DNA of 64,000 bases from assembly GCA_015501075.1 (NCBI GenBank), contig JADNYJ010000016.1:186001-250000 (forward strand), written 5' to 3'. Source of the stretch: Gymnopilus junonius. Taxonomy: Eukaryota > Basidiomycota > Agaricomycetes > Agaricales > Galerinaceae. The translations under genes were made by a program, and so were the position numbers. Shown here one piece after another: positions 1-10,882 of the stretch. A model generated the notes under the pieces. It was not told where the DNA came from. It was given only the letters and a program-made list of their open reading frames with translations, and did no database searches. Within the stretch, counting starts at the first letter, position 1. Each line of letters starts with the position of its first letter.

Positions 1-505
1 TTCAGAAGTCTATACTGTTGGGCCTCTTGACTTCTGTGGCATTGCTCAGATCATCACTGGGCCAGGAGGAACAGACATGTAAGCAATTACTCTATCATCC
101 AATGCCTTGACTCTTCTTAACGGCCTTTTTTCATCACAAAGGGTCATGGTATGCAAGATGGATCCAAGGCGGACATCATTTTGTGTCGAAAGACATATCC
201 TTGGTAGTGCGATGGCCAAGCTCAAGGGTAAAGGTCTAGAGAAGAAAGGCCTTGACCTGAAAGTGAAGGCATCTCTTCTGAAGAAGATTCCGAAACGAAA
301 ACGAGAAGAGATCGATGACAATGATTCAATAAAAGAAAACTCAAGTGTGCTTTCATCACCCTCAAGCTCACTTATAACATTACCACCAACATCATCACCA
401 GTACCCTCCTCACCGGTAAGACCACCAAAGCGAAAAAGAAGGTCAGCAGATAGAGATATTTTAGCGCAGGCCAACCAAGTTTTATCTGATGTTGGTAATT
501 TTTAA
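1..505 (+). CDS. 3' end of an unknown gene (partial, runs off the left edge)
   Basis: Two exons are visible. The first runs from the window edge to base 78 and is Gly/Thr rich near its end; a 63-nt intron (79-141, GTAAGC...AAAG) restores the frame into the last exon, 142-505. The protein tail is about 145 residues long as seen. It is strongly basic, with two lysine/arginine clusters (KIPKRKREE and PPKRKRR) that look like nuclear localisation signals, separated by a Ser/Pro-rich linker. I do not recognise a domain. The gene lies just outside the repeat at 735, so it may be either host sequence flanking the proposed mobile unit or part of an older element. The reading frame and splice site are seen; the nuclear location is inferred from composition. 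Confidence 0.45.
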
Positions 506-734
506 TTCTGTTCTTTCCTAATACTTGATACTTGTAATTCTTCATAATTCTAGCTTAGTCTGCCCTCTGCTTGCTTTTCGGAGAAAAAGTTCAGTCTAAT
601 GTAGTATAATAAAAGATGTCTCTCTCATGGATGTCACGTCATTGAGGGTAAATCTTAAGATCTAGCACTGTAATTGATGTCAGGTAAGGCATCTACTAAG
701 GACAGTTACAGAAGTTATAGAGCTAGAGCATTGA

Positions 735-1145
735 AAATGTTGCCTGAGCAACAACTTGGGGCACCGCTTGTGTGTGTGACATGGTTGTGACGCAAAGGTA
801 ACTCTCAGTCTACACCAAATTACCTTGTCCACTCACAAGATTTTTAAGGTCTAAGAATGCAGGATGGTAGTGAGATGTATCTACAGTAATTACCTCCAAG
901 GAATTTTATTTAAAGTTCAGCCCAAAGAAGTTATAAAGCATTGAGCATCAAGGGGGGAAAACACATGTGCATGTGATGTGATTGTGATGACTGTGATGTG
1001 AAGCGCGAAGTGAGCTCTCATTCTACACCAAATTACCTTGTTCACTCACAAGATTTTTAAGATATAAAAGTGCAAAATGGTAGTGAGGTATGTCTATAGT
1101 AATTGTCTCCAAGGAATTTTATTTAAAGTTCAGCCCAAAGATGTT
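735..1145 (+). repeat. Two tandem ~205-bp repeat copies, left side of an inverted-repeat pair
   Basis: Two direct copies lie at about 735-930 and 940-1145. Both contain CACTCACAAGATTTTTAA (830-847 and 1043-1060), followed about 60 bases later by a TTTAAAGTTCAGCCCAAAG block. The same sequence is present in reverse complement at 6285-6455. Reading from the outside inward, the order of the shared blocks is the same on both sides, as for terminal inverted repeats. No clear target-site duplication was found. The stretch between the two genes here (506-1223) holds no other feature I can support. Confidence 0.7.
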
Positions 1146-1430
1146 ACAGAGCTTCGAACATCATTGACAAAACTCAGACTGTCTAAAGTTCTAAACTAAG
1201 TAATTTGTAAACTAGAATATGATCTATGACCTTGTTTCTTGTATTTCACCAGTCTCAAGACTTCTGGTGAATCTCTGCCTTTGCATCTCTGCCTCAGTGC
1301 CCAAGTCCATATGGCTTTCCACAACATCATCCACATCGATGACTTCTTTTGCCTTTCCTTTTCCTTTGCTGGCATATCGACGCAACTCATCTATTTGAAA
1401 GGGGCTTGCAGGAATGGTTTCATCCAAAGG

Positions 1431-4063
1431 TCATGCCACTGTTTGAAAGAGCATGCTGGTACTGGCTTGAATAAAAGGCTGAAGACCGTAAAACTCGCAG
1501 AAATAATTGCATTCATGTTCTTCCTCAAAGGACTCGAAGCCTATGTTCCCTTCACCAAAGATACCTTTGCCAAGATTACTGGTAGAAGACAGGACAGATT
1601 AAATTAAAAAGGGTCTTCTTGGAAAAAGAATACCATGTACTTACAGTGAAGTAATGATCTGGGGATCACTCAGTGTTCTCAAGCCACCTAGTAAGAGGTC
1701 TAAGGTAAGCAAAAAGCGACTAATTGACCGATAAAGAAACTCACCTTGGAGGTCAGAAATATAGGCCATGCTTGTCAACTTGTATTGAACATGCTGGCAA
1801 AAGCATAGGAAATATGCTATGTTCTTGTACTCCTCATCGTCTGGAAGATAGGTCCAGAGTGGTTTAGGTGAGGAATTATTGATGTATTTGACATATCGCC
1901 CTTCTTGCTTCTCGTCAATGAACTCCTCGACCAGATACACAGTATTGCGATCATCTGATATAGCAAGTCCGCAAGATGTGAAACGAAGGATAGGAATGAG
2001 TGGACGCTGCTCAGAGGCAACCCCTCCTGTTCCTCGATGAACTTATAGACCAGCTTCATCAAGTGATCGGCCCATACCAAACAGCAAATATCAACCACAA
2101 GAGTTGAAATCTGCATTGCGGCGTCATATGGCTTGCGCTTGCCAGTTTGTGAGCTCTGATAAATCGCCTGCTTCAAACATAATGGTTCGCCACCAGGTTC
2201 GCTCGAGATAGAATTGGAATTGTGGAAGATCGGGCTAGTAGAATGTCCAAAAGTTGCCAGTTTGAAGACACCGCAACATGGATTAGCATCTTTGCGGAAG
2301 GTCAGCGAAGTGTGAACAGTGCTGTAAACTGAGGATGTAGGATCCAGAAGAGCCTTGGCGCTATGACTGAGCAATTCGTCCCAAGATCGAATCAAAGGTT
2401 TGTATATTATGACCTCAATCATTATATGATTGGCCACTGGAAAGAAAAATGAATCCAGTCAGCTGGTTTGAATTTATCAAGAATAAATACATACTGAGAT
2501 TCTGAATGATCTTTTGGGCAGGTGCTTTGATACCACCCAATGCAACTCTCAGTCTTTTACTGTCTGGGGATCGCAAAGTCATACTGCTTGACTTCGAATG
2601 AGATTCGGCTGACTCTGACGGTGCAGTCTGCATGCTGCGTTTTCTGGAAATAGAGCCATTGGTGCGCTTTCAATATTTTAGTGAATTATGAATCAAAGAA
2701 TTAGAGAATCAAAAACAAGCTACCTGATCAACTCTATTTTTGATTTCCTGGAATTGTGTGTGCGTTTTTGGTTCCTGACTCAGAGCAAGCAGGTCGATGG
2801 GATTGTTGAAGCCTCTGGAACAAATAGTGGCAGTTGGGCAGTGAGAGCGTGGGTGTGATTCACTTTCGCTTCAGCTGGGCCCGCTTCTGGCTGTGACGTG
2901 ACCCTTGATTCTTGCTTCACTCTTTCTTCAGCTTCCTGCTCATCAAGTTTCTGTTCGCGATACTGGATTATCTTCTGATAGACTTTATAGTCGAGCTCCA
3001 GAATGAGTTTGGCTTGGCCAGTTTTGAATTTTTTGCCCTTTGTCTTGCCGCCAATTGAGATAAAGAACTGGTCAGAAATAGCGTCCCTATCATCAATTGC
3101 TCTTGGTACAAACTCCACCCAATTTTTGTCCCGCAGCTTGATATTCTGTATGTCCAATGGATAGTCAAAGGACCATATATGAAAAGATGGAAGAGCAGTG
3201 TAGAAGCTCAGAATCTTCAAGTCCTCCACTCCGATATGTACAGGTATGTTTTTCTGTGTCTCCATGACATTCTTCAGATGTTGAATATTAGTTAAATGAT
3301 ACTAGATACTAGATGTTTCGAAGGAAACTCACTCCAACCAACACTGGCCTTACTTTTCCAGGTGTCATAACCTTCATCGAAACTTCAAATGTGATGAGTT
3401 CTGCATTATCGGATGCATATGCAAGGCCTGCCATGTATTCACGCATTTCCTTGTAAAATTGATGTGATTCTTGATATCCAGGCTTCGAAGGAATTTTCAG
3501 TTTTGAAAGAAGTGTAAGAGATGCAATTGGAGTCGCATTATTGAGTAATCGAGGGGTAGCAACTGCAGGTCCTGAAGGAGGTGGCATCAGAACGGCATCC
3601 TTCCAATCCCTCGAGTTGCTGGGTTTGCTATCTTGGCCTCGAGAAATATGCCCGATGGACATGACAGGTGTGTTGCCTAATCCAAAAAACCATTGTTATA
3701 CTAATTTCTCGAGACTGGAATCTTGTACAGACCTGTCCCTCGGTGTGCTTCATTGAAGTGAGAATGAATTGCAGCAGCATGGGCAGGGTGCAATAGGGGA
3801 AGCACATTGCTTTTTGGCTGGCCTTTCTTGATAGAGGCTGGTTGTTGATCTTCCGCCCTTCCCCAATAATACTTGATGCATCCATCACAGCAAAGTTTTC
3901 CTCTTTTCGTTGGATCCTTGTTTTTGACATAGGTCAATTCCTCCCCAGGATTAAGGGAGTTCCGACAGCGTTGGCAGACTGCCACTCCATCAGTTGTCAT
4001 CTTAACCTCCAATGGAGGCTGCAAATTGTTGGAGGCCATAGAAATTCCTTGCCTTCTAATCAC
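1431..4063 (-). CDS. Alpha-type protein kinase with N-terminal cysteine motif
   Basis: This multi-exon gene encodes an atypical protein kinase of the alpha-kinase family (eEF2K/MHCK fold, PF02816). The N-terminus (3701-4063) carries a C-x2-C...CC-x2-C pattern that could bind zinc. The kinase domain lies in 1431-2400. It shows the lysine strand (GVFKLATFG), the YLVEEFI and KYINN strands, the DPQI motif, and a C-terminal FGEGN...H-x-C-x3-C segment matching the zinc-coordinating end of alpha-kinases. Splicing is clear at several introns, for example 3663-3720 and the one between AYISDLQ and GLRTLSDPQI. At 2021-2024 (CCCC) the frame holds only if one base is added. The TGA at 1431 is followed in the same frame by about 67 open codons (1224-1427). 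The start could be 4063 or the next Met at 4039. It lies head-to-tail with the integrase gene, inside inverted repeats. Confidence 0.75.
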
Positions 4064-4229
4064 AGCAGATGATATGTGTCGGGTTAATTAGACCAGGTGA
4101 TCGCGACTATCAAAAAGTGTTTATGTAATATATCAAAAAGAATATAAAATCGATGATTATAATAATTATGCCATTTTGCATGGAATGAGGATATTGAATG
4201 AGGACAACACTAAGACACTAAGTACGAGG

Positions 4230-6169
4230 CTATGAAGTGTCCGTTCTAAGGCTGGGAGTCATGCTGGCTACCAATGAAGGAGGAGCATGATCAACTTCTC
4301 TCTCCCCCTCTTCCTGCTCTTCTTCTGAATCTGTCATTTCTGCTTCAAACGACCCATCTGAATCAGGACCATGTTCACCGCCATCGCTGTTCCTATCACC
4401 ATTGCCATCACCAACAACAGTTGCTCCAAGTCTAAGAGGCTTGAGTCCAGGAATCAGTTTCACTTCATCCTTGTCCTTTTCTGAAATGTGCCGAGTCGCC
4501 TCATCGAGCCCAGATAAAACATTTGCCAATTCCTCAGTCGCATCATCAGAGTCCGAGTTTTTAAAGGCGGAGAGGAGGCCTTGATACACTGACCAGAATG
4601 AGTTTGAAGTGACAAGTGGCCGTCCCATCTCATTGTAGTACTTGTTGGCACGGGTATCAAACTCAGGTGGGGTCAATTGGAAGACTGGATGATCATGCGA
4701 TGCATATTCAGCCTCCATTTTATCAAATAATGCATCTGGAATGCCAATCTTTCATACAGTCAGAAGTGATAAAAACTGGACAAATGATCAACACACCTTG
4801 TAGTCTTGTCCGCCATACCTGTGGGGATGTGCACGGATTATAGCCGGTACACCTTGAGGCAAAATTTTATTCTTATCATGTCTTGGGGCAGTAAAATTTC
4901 GTTGAAACACCCAGTTATCTACTTCAGCTTGTATCCATGGTATAGCCAACCATCGGAAAACAAGCCTAAAGAATCAGAGCAGGAGCATATGAGACTTCTC
5001 ATAGTCATGAGAGAAAGAGAAAGAGCTAGGCTTACCGTTCCAATGGGTCCTCGATGTCATATAAACCATGATTTACTCCATAATCAAAAGCATTCTCAAA
5101 GCCAGGTGTAAAATCCCTCCGGAAAATGGACCATAAGCTTTCAGACTTAACATTGTTGTGTTTCCGCATTATTCGATGTTGGCGTGTATCTTGAAGGGAT
5201 GGATCCAATGTATGGCGAATCATAGTATGAACATTGGCGACACCGTTGTTCTCACTTCCCGGATCAGATTGAGTTGTGAGAGGACAACCTGTTGAAATAA
5301 TTTAGATGTCCATAACTTTACATCAGATGAAAACACATTACCGCTCATTTCTCGACAGGCAGTGAGGTAGTAGTTCAAGATGAGGCGGGGATTAGAGTTT
5401 GTCCACCATACCTTTAACCAATTGATCCAGGAAGAGTATGTATCAAGGCTGCTGTGGAACCAGAGGCCATATTTGTGGCCCCATTTGTCATGTTGGTCTT
5501 GCGCCCACACATCATTAACTCCAGCGGCATAATAACGCTTCCTCTTGAATCGCCGCCCCTTGCGCTTTTTCACCTCGTTTGGTTCTGTAGCAAGGAGATA
5601 AGCCTCTATAATTTTTCTGTATTAAACATGTGATCAAGGTGGTCTGACATTCTGACATTCCAGAAGAAAATAACATTAACTCACCTGGACACATGCATTT
5701 TGTATTCAAGCATCAATGTCTTTCGGATACCCTCAGCTCCTTTGTTAGGGAACCTCTGTCGTATTTCTGCAACAACAGGAGCGATACTCTCTGCGGTATG
5801 TTTCTGTTGGCGTGTACTCTTCAAACCCCATTCTTTGCGGCGGCGTTGTAATGTTTTGCCACTAGTATATTGAGTACTAATCAGATGGAAAGCTGGAAAG
5901 TCTTCAAGAAAGGTTGGAACATACCCCATGTAATAGCGCTGGGTATCATAGTGCTCCTTGAGTAACTCTACAATTTCAACATCTGGGGTGCCGATTGAGT
6001 GATACAACTCGACCCAGGGCCGAATGATAGCCTCTGGCGCTGCAAATAGATGTGTTAATCAAAATTAGACATATAAGGTCCACCAGTGCTCACGAGCTGG
6101 TTTGTGCTGGTTTTTGCCAGTAGGATTTCTGGCCATAAACTTGGTGTCCCTGGCACTCTCGTTCGGCAT
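4230..6169 (-). CDS. Integrase-core (DDE) transposase-like protein
   Basis: The gene encodes about 530 residues in seven exons, with all splice sites GT-AG and no frame break that I could find. An N-terminal helical region (EIRQRFPNKGAEGIRKTL) precedes an integrase catalytic core with a plausible D-D-E triad: VWAQDQHDKW (about 5480), TQSDPGSEN (about 5245) and the NVKSESLWSIFRRDF segment (about 5130). The core continues into NPRLILNYYL and WLAIPWIQAEVDNW. The family is the integrase-core-domain protein found in many basidiomycete and some animal genomes; it is distinct from retroviral pol because no reverse transcriptase is nearby. The C-terminus (4230-4400) is an acidic, disordered tail. The start at 6169 is the first Met that splices in frame. 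The intact frame suggests recent or maintained activity; the mobilising role is inference. Confidence 0.8.
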
Positions 6170-6284
6170 CCGTCACAAGAAAAAGTAAATTCAGAAGTAA
6201 AATGGATGGTAGACTGTGATTAGATAAGAGGTCACGGGCGTTACTCACACTCCAGAATGTTGCGACTTGTTACACTCATATCTT

Positions 6285-6455
6285 TTTTGGGCTGAACTTT
6301 AAATGAAATTCCTTGGAGGCAATTACTATTGACATATATCACTACCATCTTACACTTTGATACCTTAAAAATCTTGTGAGTGAATGACGAAACTTGGTGT
6401 AGAAAGAAAGTTACCTTTGCAGTGTGACGATCACATGCATGGCCCTTTGTTGCTC
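6285..6455 (-). repeat. Right-hand inverted copy of the 735-1145 repeat
   Basis: The reverse complement of this stretch matches both left copies: GGGCTGAACTTTAAAT at 6290, then CTTGGAGGCAATTACT, then TTAAAAATCTTGTGAGTG at 6365-6382. The match fades near the GAGCAACAA block around 6450. It starts about 115 bases upstream of the integrase start codon, so it could also carry that gene's promoter. Confidence 0.7.
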
Positions 6456-7470
6456 CCTCTCTGTCAATATGACAATATCTAAAGAAAAGGATTCCTCGCC
6501 CTCAGGTAGATTCAGACCAAGCAAGTGAAAGGACCAGAAAGACTGTAACTTACATCAGTGTTGTGCAGTTTGACAATTGATGACCGGCTTGACACCATTT
6601 CTGAGAGTGATGACATTTTCATAACTTGTTTCATCAAGGACGATGCTGTCGATCTCCTTGACTGCCACCCTCTCAGCAGAGAGCAAGACTACTGACTGAC
6701 CACCGACACTTGCCCACAGCATGAGAAAGCAACGACGTGTCGACGATGAGGCCATGCGGCACCGCCGACTACCTGACCCACCCTGGCTCAGCAGCAGCAA
6801 GGACAGCAGTACCCACCCATGTCGATGATAGCATGGCAGCGGGTGCAGCGATAGCAGCAGCAACAGCAGGGGTGGCAGCCACATTGGTGACAGCAGCAGC
6901 CGCTTGAAAGGCGACGGCGGCAACTGCGAGTCTGCGATGAGAGCAGCTGCTGCAAGGATGAGATCAGCAGTGACCGCAGCTGCAATGACAAAGTCCAGCT
7001 TGGGGATTTAGATCTACAAGGCCATTCATGATCAGTGGAGTAGTTGACAAGGAAGCTAGTGCTTTAAATAACTTGCCTTAATACATTGTTCCATAATCTA
7101 AATGCGACGAGTTTTCACAACATCGAACAAAGGTAGGAAAACAAACCCTAACCCTATACACGACGGAAGAACACACGGCGTCCCACTACCACTTGAATAG
7201 AGCTCGACGGAATAACGGAAGGTCCTCTCCCACTTCGCCCAAATCTTGTGTATCTCGTGGTATTTTCATATCCAATTCCAAGCTTTTTGACGAATGGAGT
7301 GAATCCGATGTCGCCATAGGCCCGGCCGCCTCGTTCCGTTTGCTTTCCGAAACTACACCCAAAATAGGACTTTGGCTTCTTTAAAAAGGCCCTATCTCTC
7401 AACCCAGAAGGTGGACCCACATCCTCATTATAAAGTGCTCAGCCTCCTCGACTTGATCAGATCTGCCGCG
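6456..7470. other. Intergenic stretch with a CAG/CTG-rich low-complexity block
   Basis: Bases 6780-6990 are dominated by GCAGCAG and GACAGC triplets that give Leu, Ser or Cys runs on either strand. The minus frame around 6556-6700 (VAVKEIDSIVLDETSYEN) reads like a coding exon, but I cannot build a gene around it. At 7144-7157 there are two CCCTAA telomere-like units. Bases 7154-7420 hold an 88-codon minus-strand open frame with no recognisable domain. No gene is supported here. Confidence 0.5.
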
Positions 7471-10416
7471 ATGTCCTCACGAGCTTCAACGATCCCTGAC
7501 AGGTCCATCCGGATCTGTGCAGACAGAGGGGGCACTTTCTGTGACGTACATGCGTACGGGTCAAGCGTTATTTTTGTGTGGCGCATTGCTGAATTTATGT
7601 TGTAGATCTTATCCTGATCCTGAGAATCCGAACGAAAGAAAGGAACTAGTTGTGAAGCTGCGTGAGTCGATGTAAACCCAAGCAATTTAGAATTCAAGCT
7701 GATTCTTGAAATATCAGTCTCTCAAGATCCAGGAAATTATCAGGATGCGCCTACTGAAGGCATCAGAAGAGTTTTAGAAGCGGTGACAGGGGAACAAATT
7801 CCCAGAGGATCCATTCTGGAAACTGAGAAGATTGGTTCGCGTCTTCCCAAATTTCTACCTGACTATCTCTAAACACTTATCTTATTTTTTCTAGATTACA
7901 TCCGTCTATCGACCACAGTTGCTACTAACGCCCTCCTGGAACGAAAGGGGCACAAGCATGCTCTTCTTATCACTAAAGGATTCAAAGATCTCCTGCTTAT
8001 CGGCAACCAGTCGCGCCCCAAGATCTTTGATCTCAATATCAGAAGACCCGCTCCTCTCTACTCAACAGTCGTCGAGGTAGATGAGCGAGTAACACTCGTC
8101 GGTTATACCTCAGACCCCAAGGCAGAAGAACACGCTGTTCAGTTTGATGAGAGTGGGAAGGTCGTTAGAGGATATCGGGGAAATGGATGGGATGAAGTCG
8201 GCGATGCAGAAGGCCCAGGAGATATTGTTCAAGGTCTCTCTGGAGAAGCTGTTCGAGTTATGAAGAAGCCCGGTAGGCAAAGATACATTTCCAACATCTA
8301 AGCCTCCCTTTCATTCCACCTTTTCTTTGTTAGACTCGGACGCAGTGGAGAAAGACCTCCAGAAACTCTACGATGAAGGCTACCGCTCCATCGCTATCGT
8401 CCTTGTTCACTCTTATACCTACCCGCACCACGAACACCTAATCGGCCAAGTCGCACGTAAAGTTGGGTTCACCCACATCTCAGAATCTGCCCAGCTCCTC
8501 CCCATGATCAAAATGGTTCCCCGAGGTGTCTCCTCCACCGCCGACGCGTATTTGACACCTATATTAAGGGAGTATCTTGATGGTTTCTTTAGCGGCTTCG
8601 ATGAGAAGCTAAAGGATGGGAGGTTGAGAAGTCCCAGGGTGGAGTTTATGGGCAGCGATGGAGGCCTATTGGATTTGAATAACTTTTCCGGGCTGAAGAG
8701 TATCTTAAGTGGTCCTGCTGGTGGAGTGGTAGGATATGCTTTGACGAGCTGGGATGAAAAGGAGAAACATCCAATTATCGGGTCCGTGCTGCAGCCAAAA
8801 TTTTCATTGTATTTTCTAAATTGCTGATCCCTTTCAATGTTCTTAGGTTGGACGTTGGAGGCACCTCTACAGATGTCTCGCGGTATGACGGTCGTTATGA
8901 GATCGTCTACGAGACCACCACTGCTGGCGTGACTATCCAATCACCTCAACTGGACATCAACACCGTAGCGGCCGGCGGAGGATCATGCCTGACCTTCCGA
9001 AATGGACTCTTCCTTGCAGGCCCGGAGAGCGCAGGTGCTCAGCCTGGTCCTGCTTGTTATAGGTTCGCTTTTCTTCCTCTTTTTCCATTTTTATCTTCCC
9101 ATTAACTAATCTTGCCTGTCGATAAAATCTCTATTTAGGAAAGGCGGTCCTTTGGCAGTGACAGACGCCAATCTCCTCTTGGGCCGGCTCCTGCCAGATT
9201 ATTTCCCCAAGATATTTGGAAAATCGGCTAAAGAACCTCTGGATGTTGAGGCGTCTAGGACGGCGTTTGAGAAGTTGGCAGAGGAGATTAATAGTGAGCA
9301 GGAGAAGAAATTAAGTTTGGATGAGATCGTCTATGGGTGAGGTCTTGTTCCTTCGTTATTATGCCTGCGTTCGGAAGCTGATTTTTGCTCCATTTTTTTA
9401 ATCGTAGTTTCATCAAGGTGGCCAACGAGACAATGTGTCGACCCATCCGTGCTCTGACGGAAGCACGAGGCTACGCGACTTCGAAACATACGTGAGTGCC
9501 CCTCTTATTTTTTAATATGTAAATTTTACTGACATTTCTAACTCTTCTATAGACTGGCAAGCTTTGGTGGAGCAGGTGGACAGCACGCCTGCGAGATTGC
9601 AAGACTTTTGGGCATCAAAACTGTTCTGATTCATCGATACAGCTCGATATTGTCCGCCTATGGACTGGCTCTAGCAGATCGGTGCGTAATCAGTGTACTT
9701 ATACAGAAGAGTCATCATTCCCTGACCTCCTCCCCTACTCTAATACAGGGCCTTCGAACTTCAAGAACCCTCCTCAACATTTTACACCCCGCAAAACATC
9801 CCCACCCTCAAGTCCCGTCTGGACAAAATGACCGCTGAAGTCCAGTCAGAGTTGAAGAAGCAAGGATTTGAGGATAGTCGTATACATGTGGAGCGAATGT
9901 TGAATATGCGGTTTGAGGGGACAGATACGGCGTTGATGGTACTACCTATTGAGAAGGATGGGGACGGGAAAGAGGATTTCGAGGCGGCGTTTAAGAGGGT
10001 GTACAAGGCCGAATTTGGGTTTTTATTGGATACGAAGGGTATTATTGTCGATGATATCAAGGTCGGTGATTTGGTGGGTTATCATGTTGTGACCTAAACT
10101 AACATTCCTCTCCCTCGACAAGGTACGCGGAATCGGCAAAACATTTGATACTCTAGGTGAATCCGTATACTCCGAAGTGGCGAGGCTAGAAACCCAAAAG
10201 GTTGACCACGAAGCCAAGATCGAGACACGACACAGCGTGTACTTTGATAAAATCGGACGGGTGGACGATACCCCTGTGTTCTTGTTGAATAATCTAGACG
10301 TTGGGGACGTCGTGGAGGGACCGGCGATGATCATCGATGATACGCAGACGATCGTGGTTGTGCCTGATGCAAAGGCAATTTTGACGAGCAAGCATTTGTT
10401 CATTACTTTAAGGTAG
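7471..10416 (+). CDS. 5-oxoprolinase, HyuA half only (lacks hydantoinase B)
   Basis: The gene has about eleven exons and encodes about 770 residues. 5-Oxoprolinase opens 5-oxoproline to glutamate using ATP, in the cytosolic glutathione cycle. The N-terminal nucleotide-binding motif is [10 protein letters not shown] (7530-7555, then spliced to SYPDPENP). It is followed by [14 protein letters not shown] (7915), [10 protein letters not shown] (8710), [14 protein letters not shown] (8855), [13 protein letters not shown] (9558) and the closing [15 protein letters not shown] (10320). These are the hydantoinase A N-terminal, central and C-terminal signatures, and I traced the frame through every intron. 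Eukaryotic family members are usually near 1,290 residues, with a hydantoinase B domain following directly. Here a stop comes right after the A part (TAG at 10414), and no HyuB sequence follows before the F-box gene. It is either a truncated duplicate, a pseudogene, or a split-subunit form. Confidence 0.88.
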
Positions 10417-10882
10417 ACGTCAGTTGCTTGTTGGGCTGCGGGATCTTTTGGATGTGGATGTACGAATATCCGTCCCATGGGCATCGCAAGGACATCGAGC
10501 GATGTCCGTGTCCAAATGGACCAAGGAACATGGCAATCAGGCCGTGTAAGGTGTAAAATAAATTAGTCATTATACTTGAGTACAGCGTGTAAGAAATATC
10601 AACACTGAAAGAACGAATTGGACAAAGGAATGGAAGCAATTATTGCGAGACTAAAAGCATGTGGGTGACTCGAGGGTATTGAAGATACTAACAACTATAA
10701 TGCATAAGTCAGGATAGATCAGGGTATGTAATAGGTATGCACAAAGAGTTCTGGGAGTAACTTCCGACTGAACGCGAGCAAGAAGAAACCTGAGAGCAGA
10801 AACCTGAAAGCTGAAGCAGAGTACTGGGTAGATTGGAGGTATATAAAAAGAAAGTATGAAATCTGAACATGGTATAGTGAGA
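10417..10882. other. Gap between the truncated oxoprolinase and the F-box gene
   Basis: This is the region where a hydantoinase B domain would be expected if the 5-oxoprolinase were full length. None of the six frames gives HyuB-like sequence. The genes on either side converge, so it should hold both 3' UTRs. No clear terminator or repeat was seen. Confidence 0.5.

Noticed and set aside
10417..10640. Continuation of 5-oxoprolinase into a HyuB domain through an intron at the AGGTAGAC site
   Set aside because: No frame downstream shows hydantoinase B motifs before the F-box gene's 3' end.
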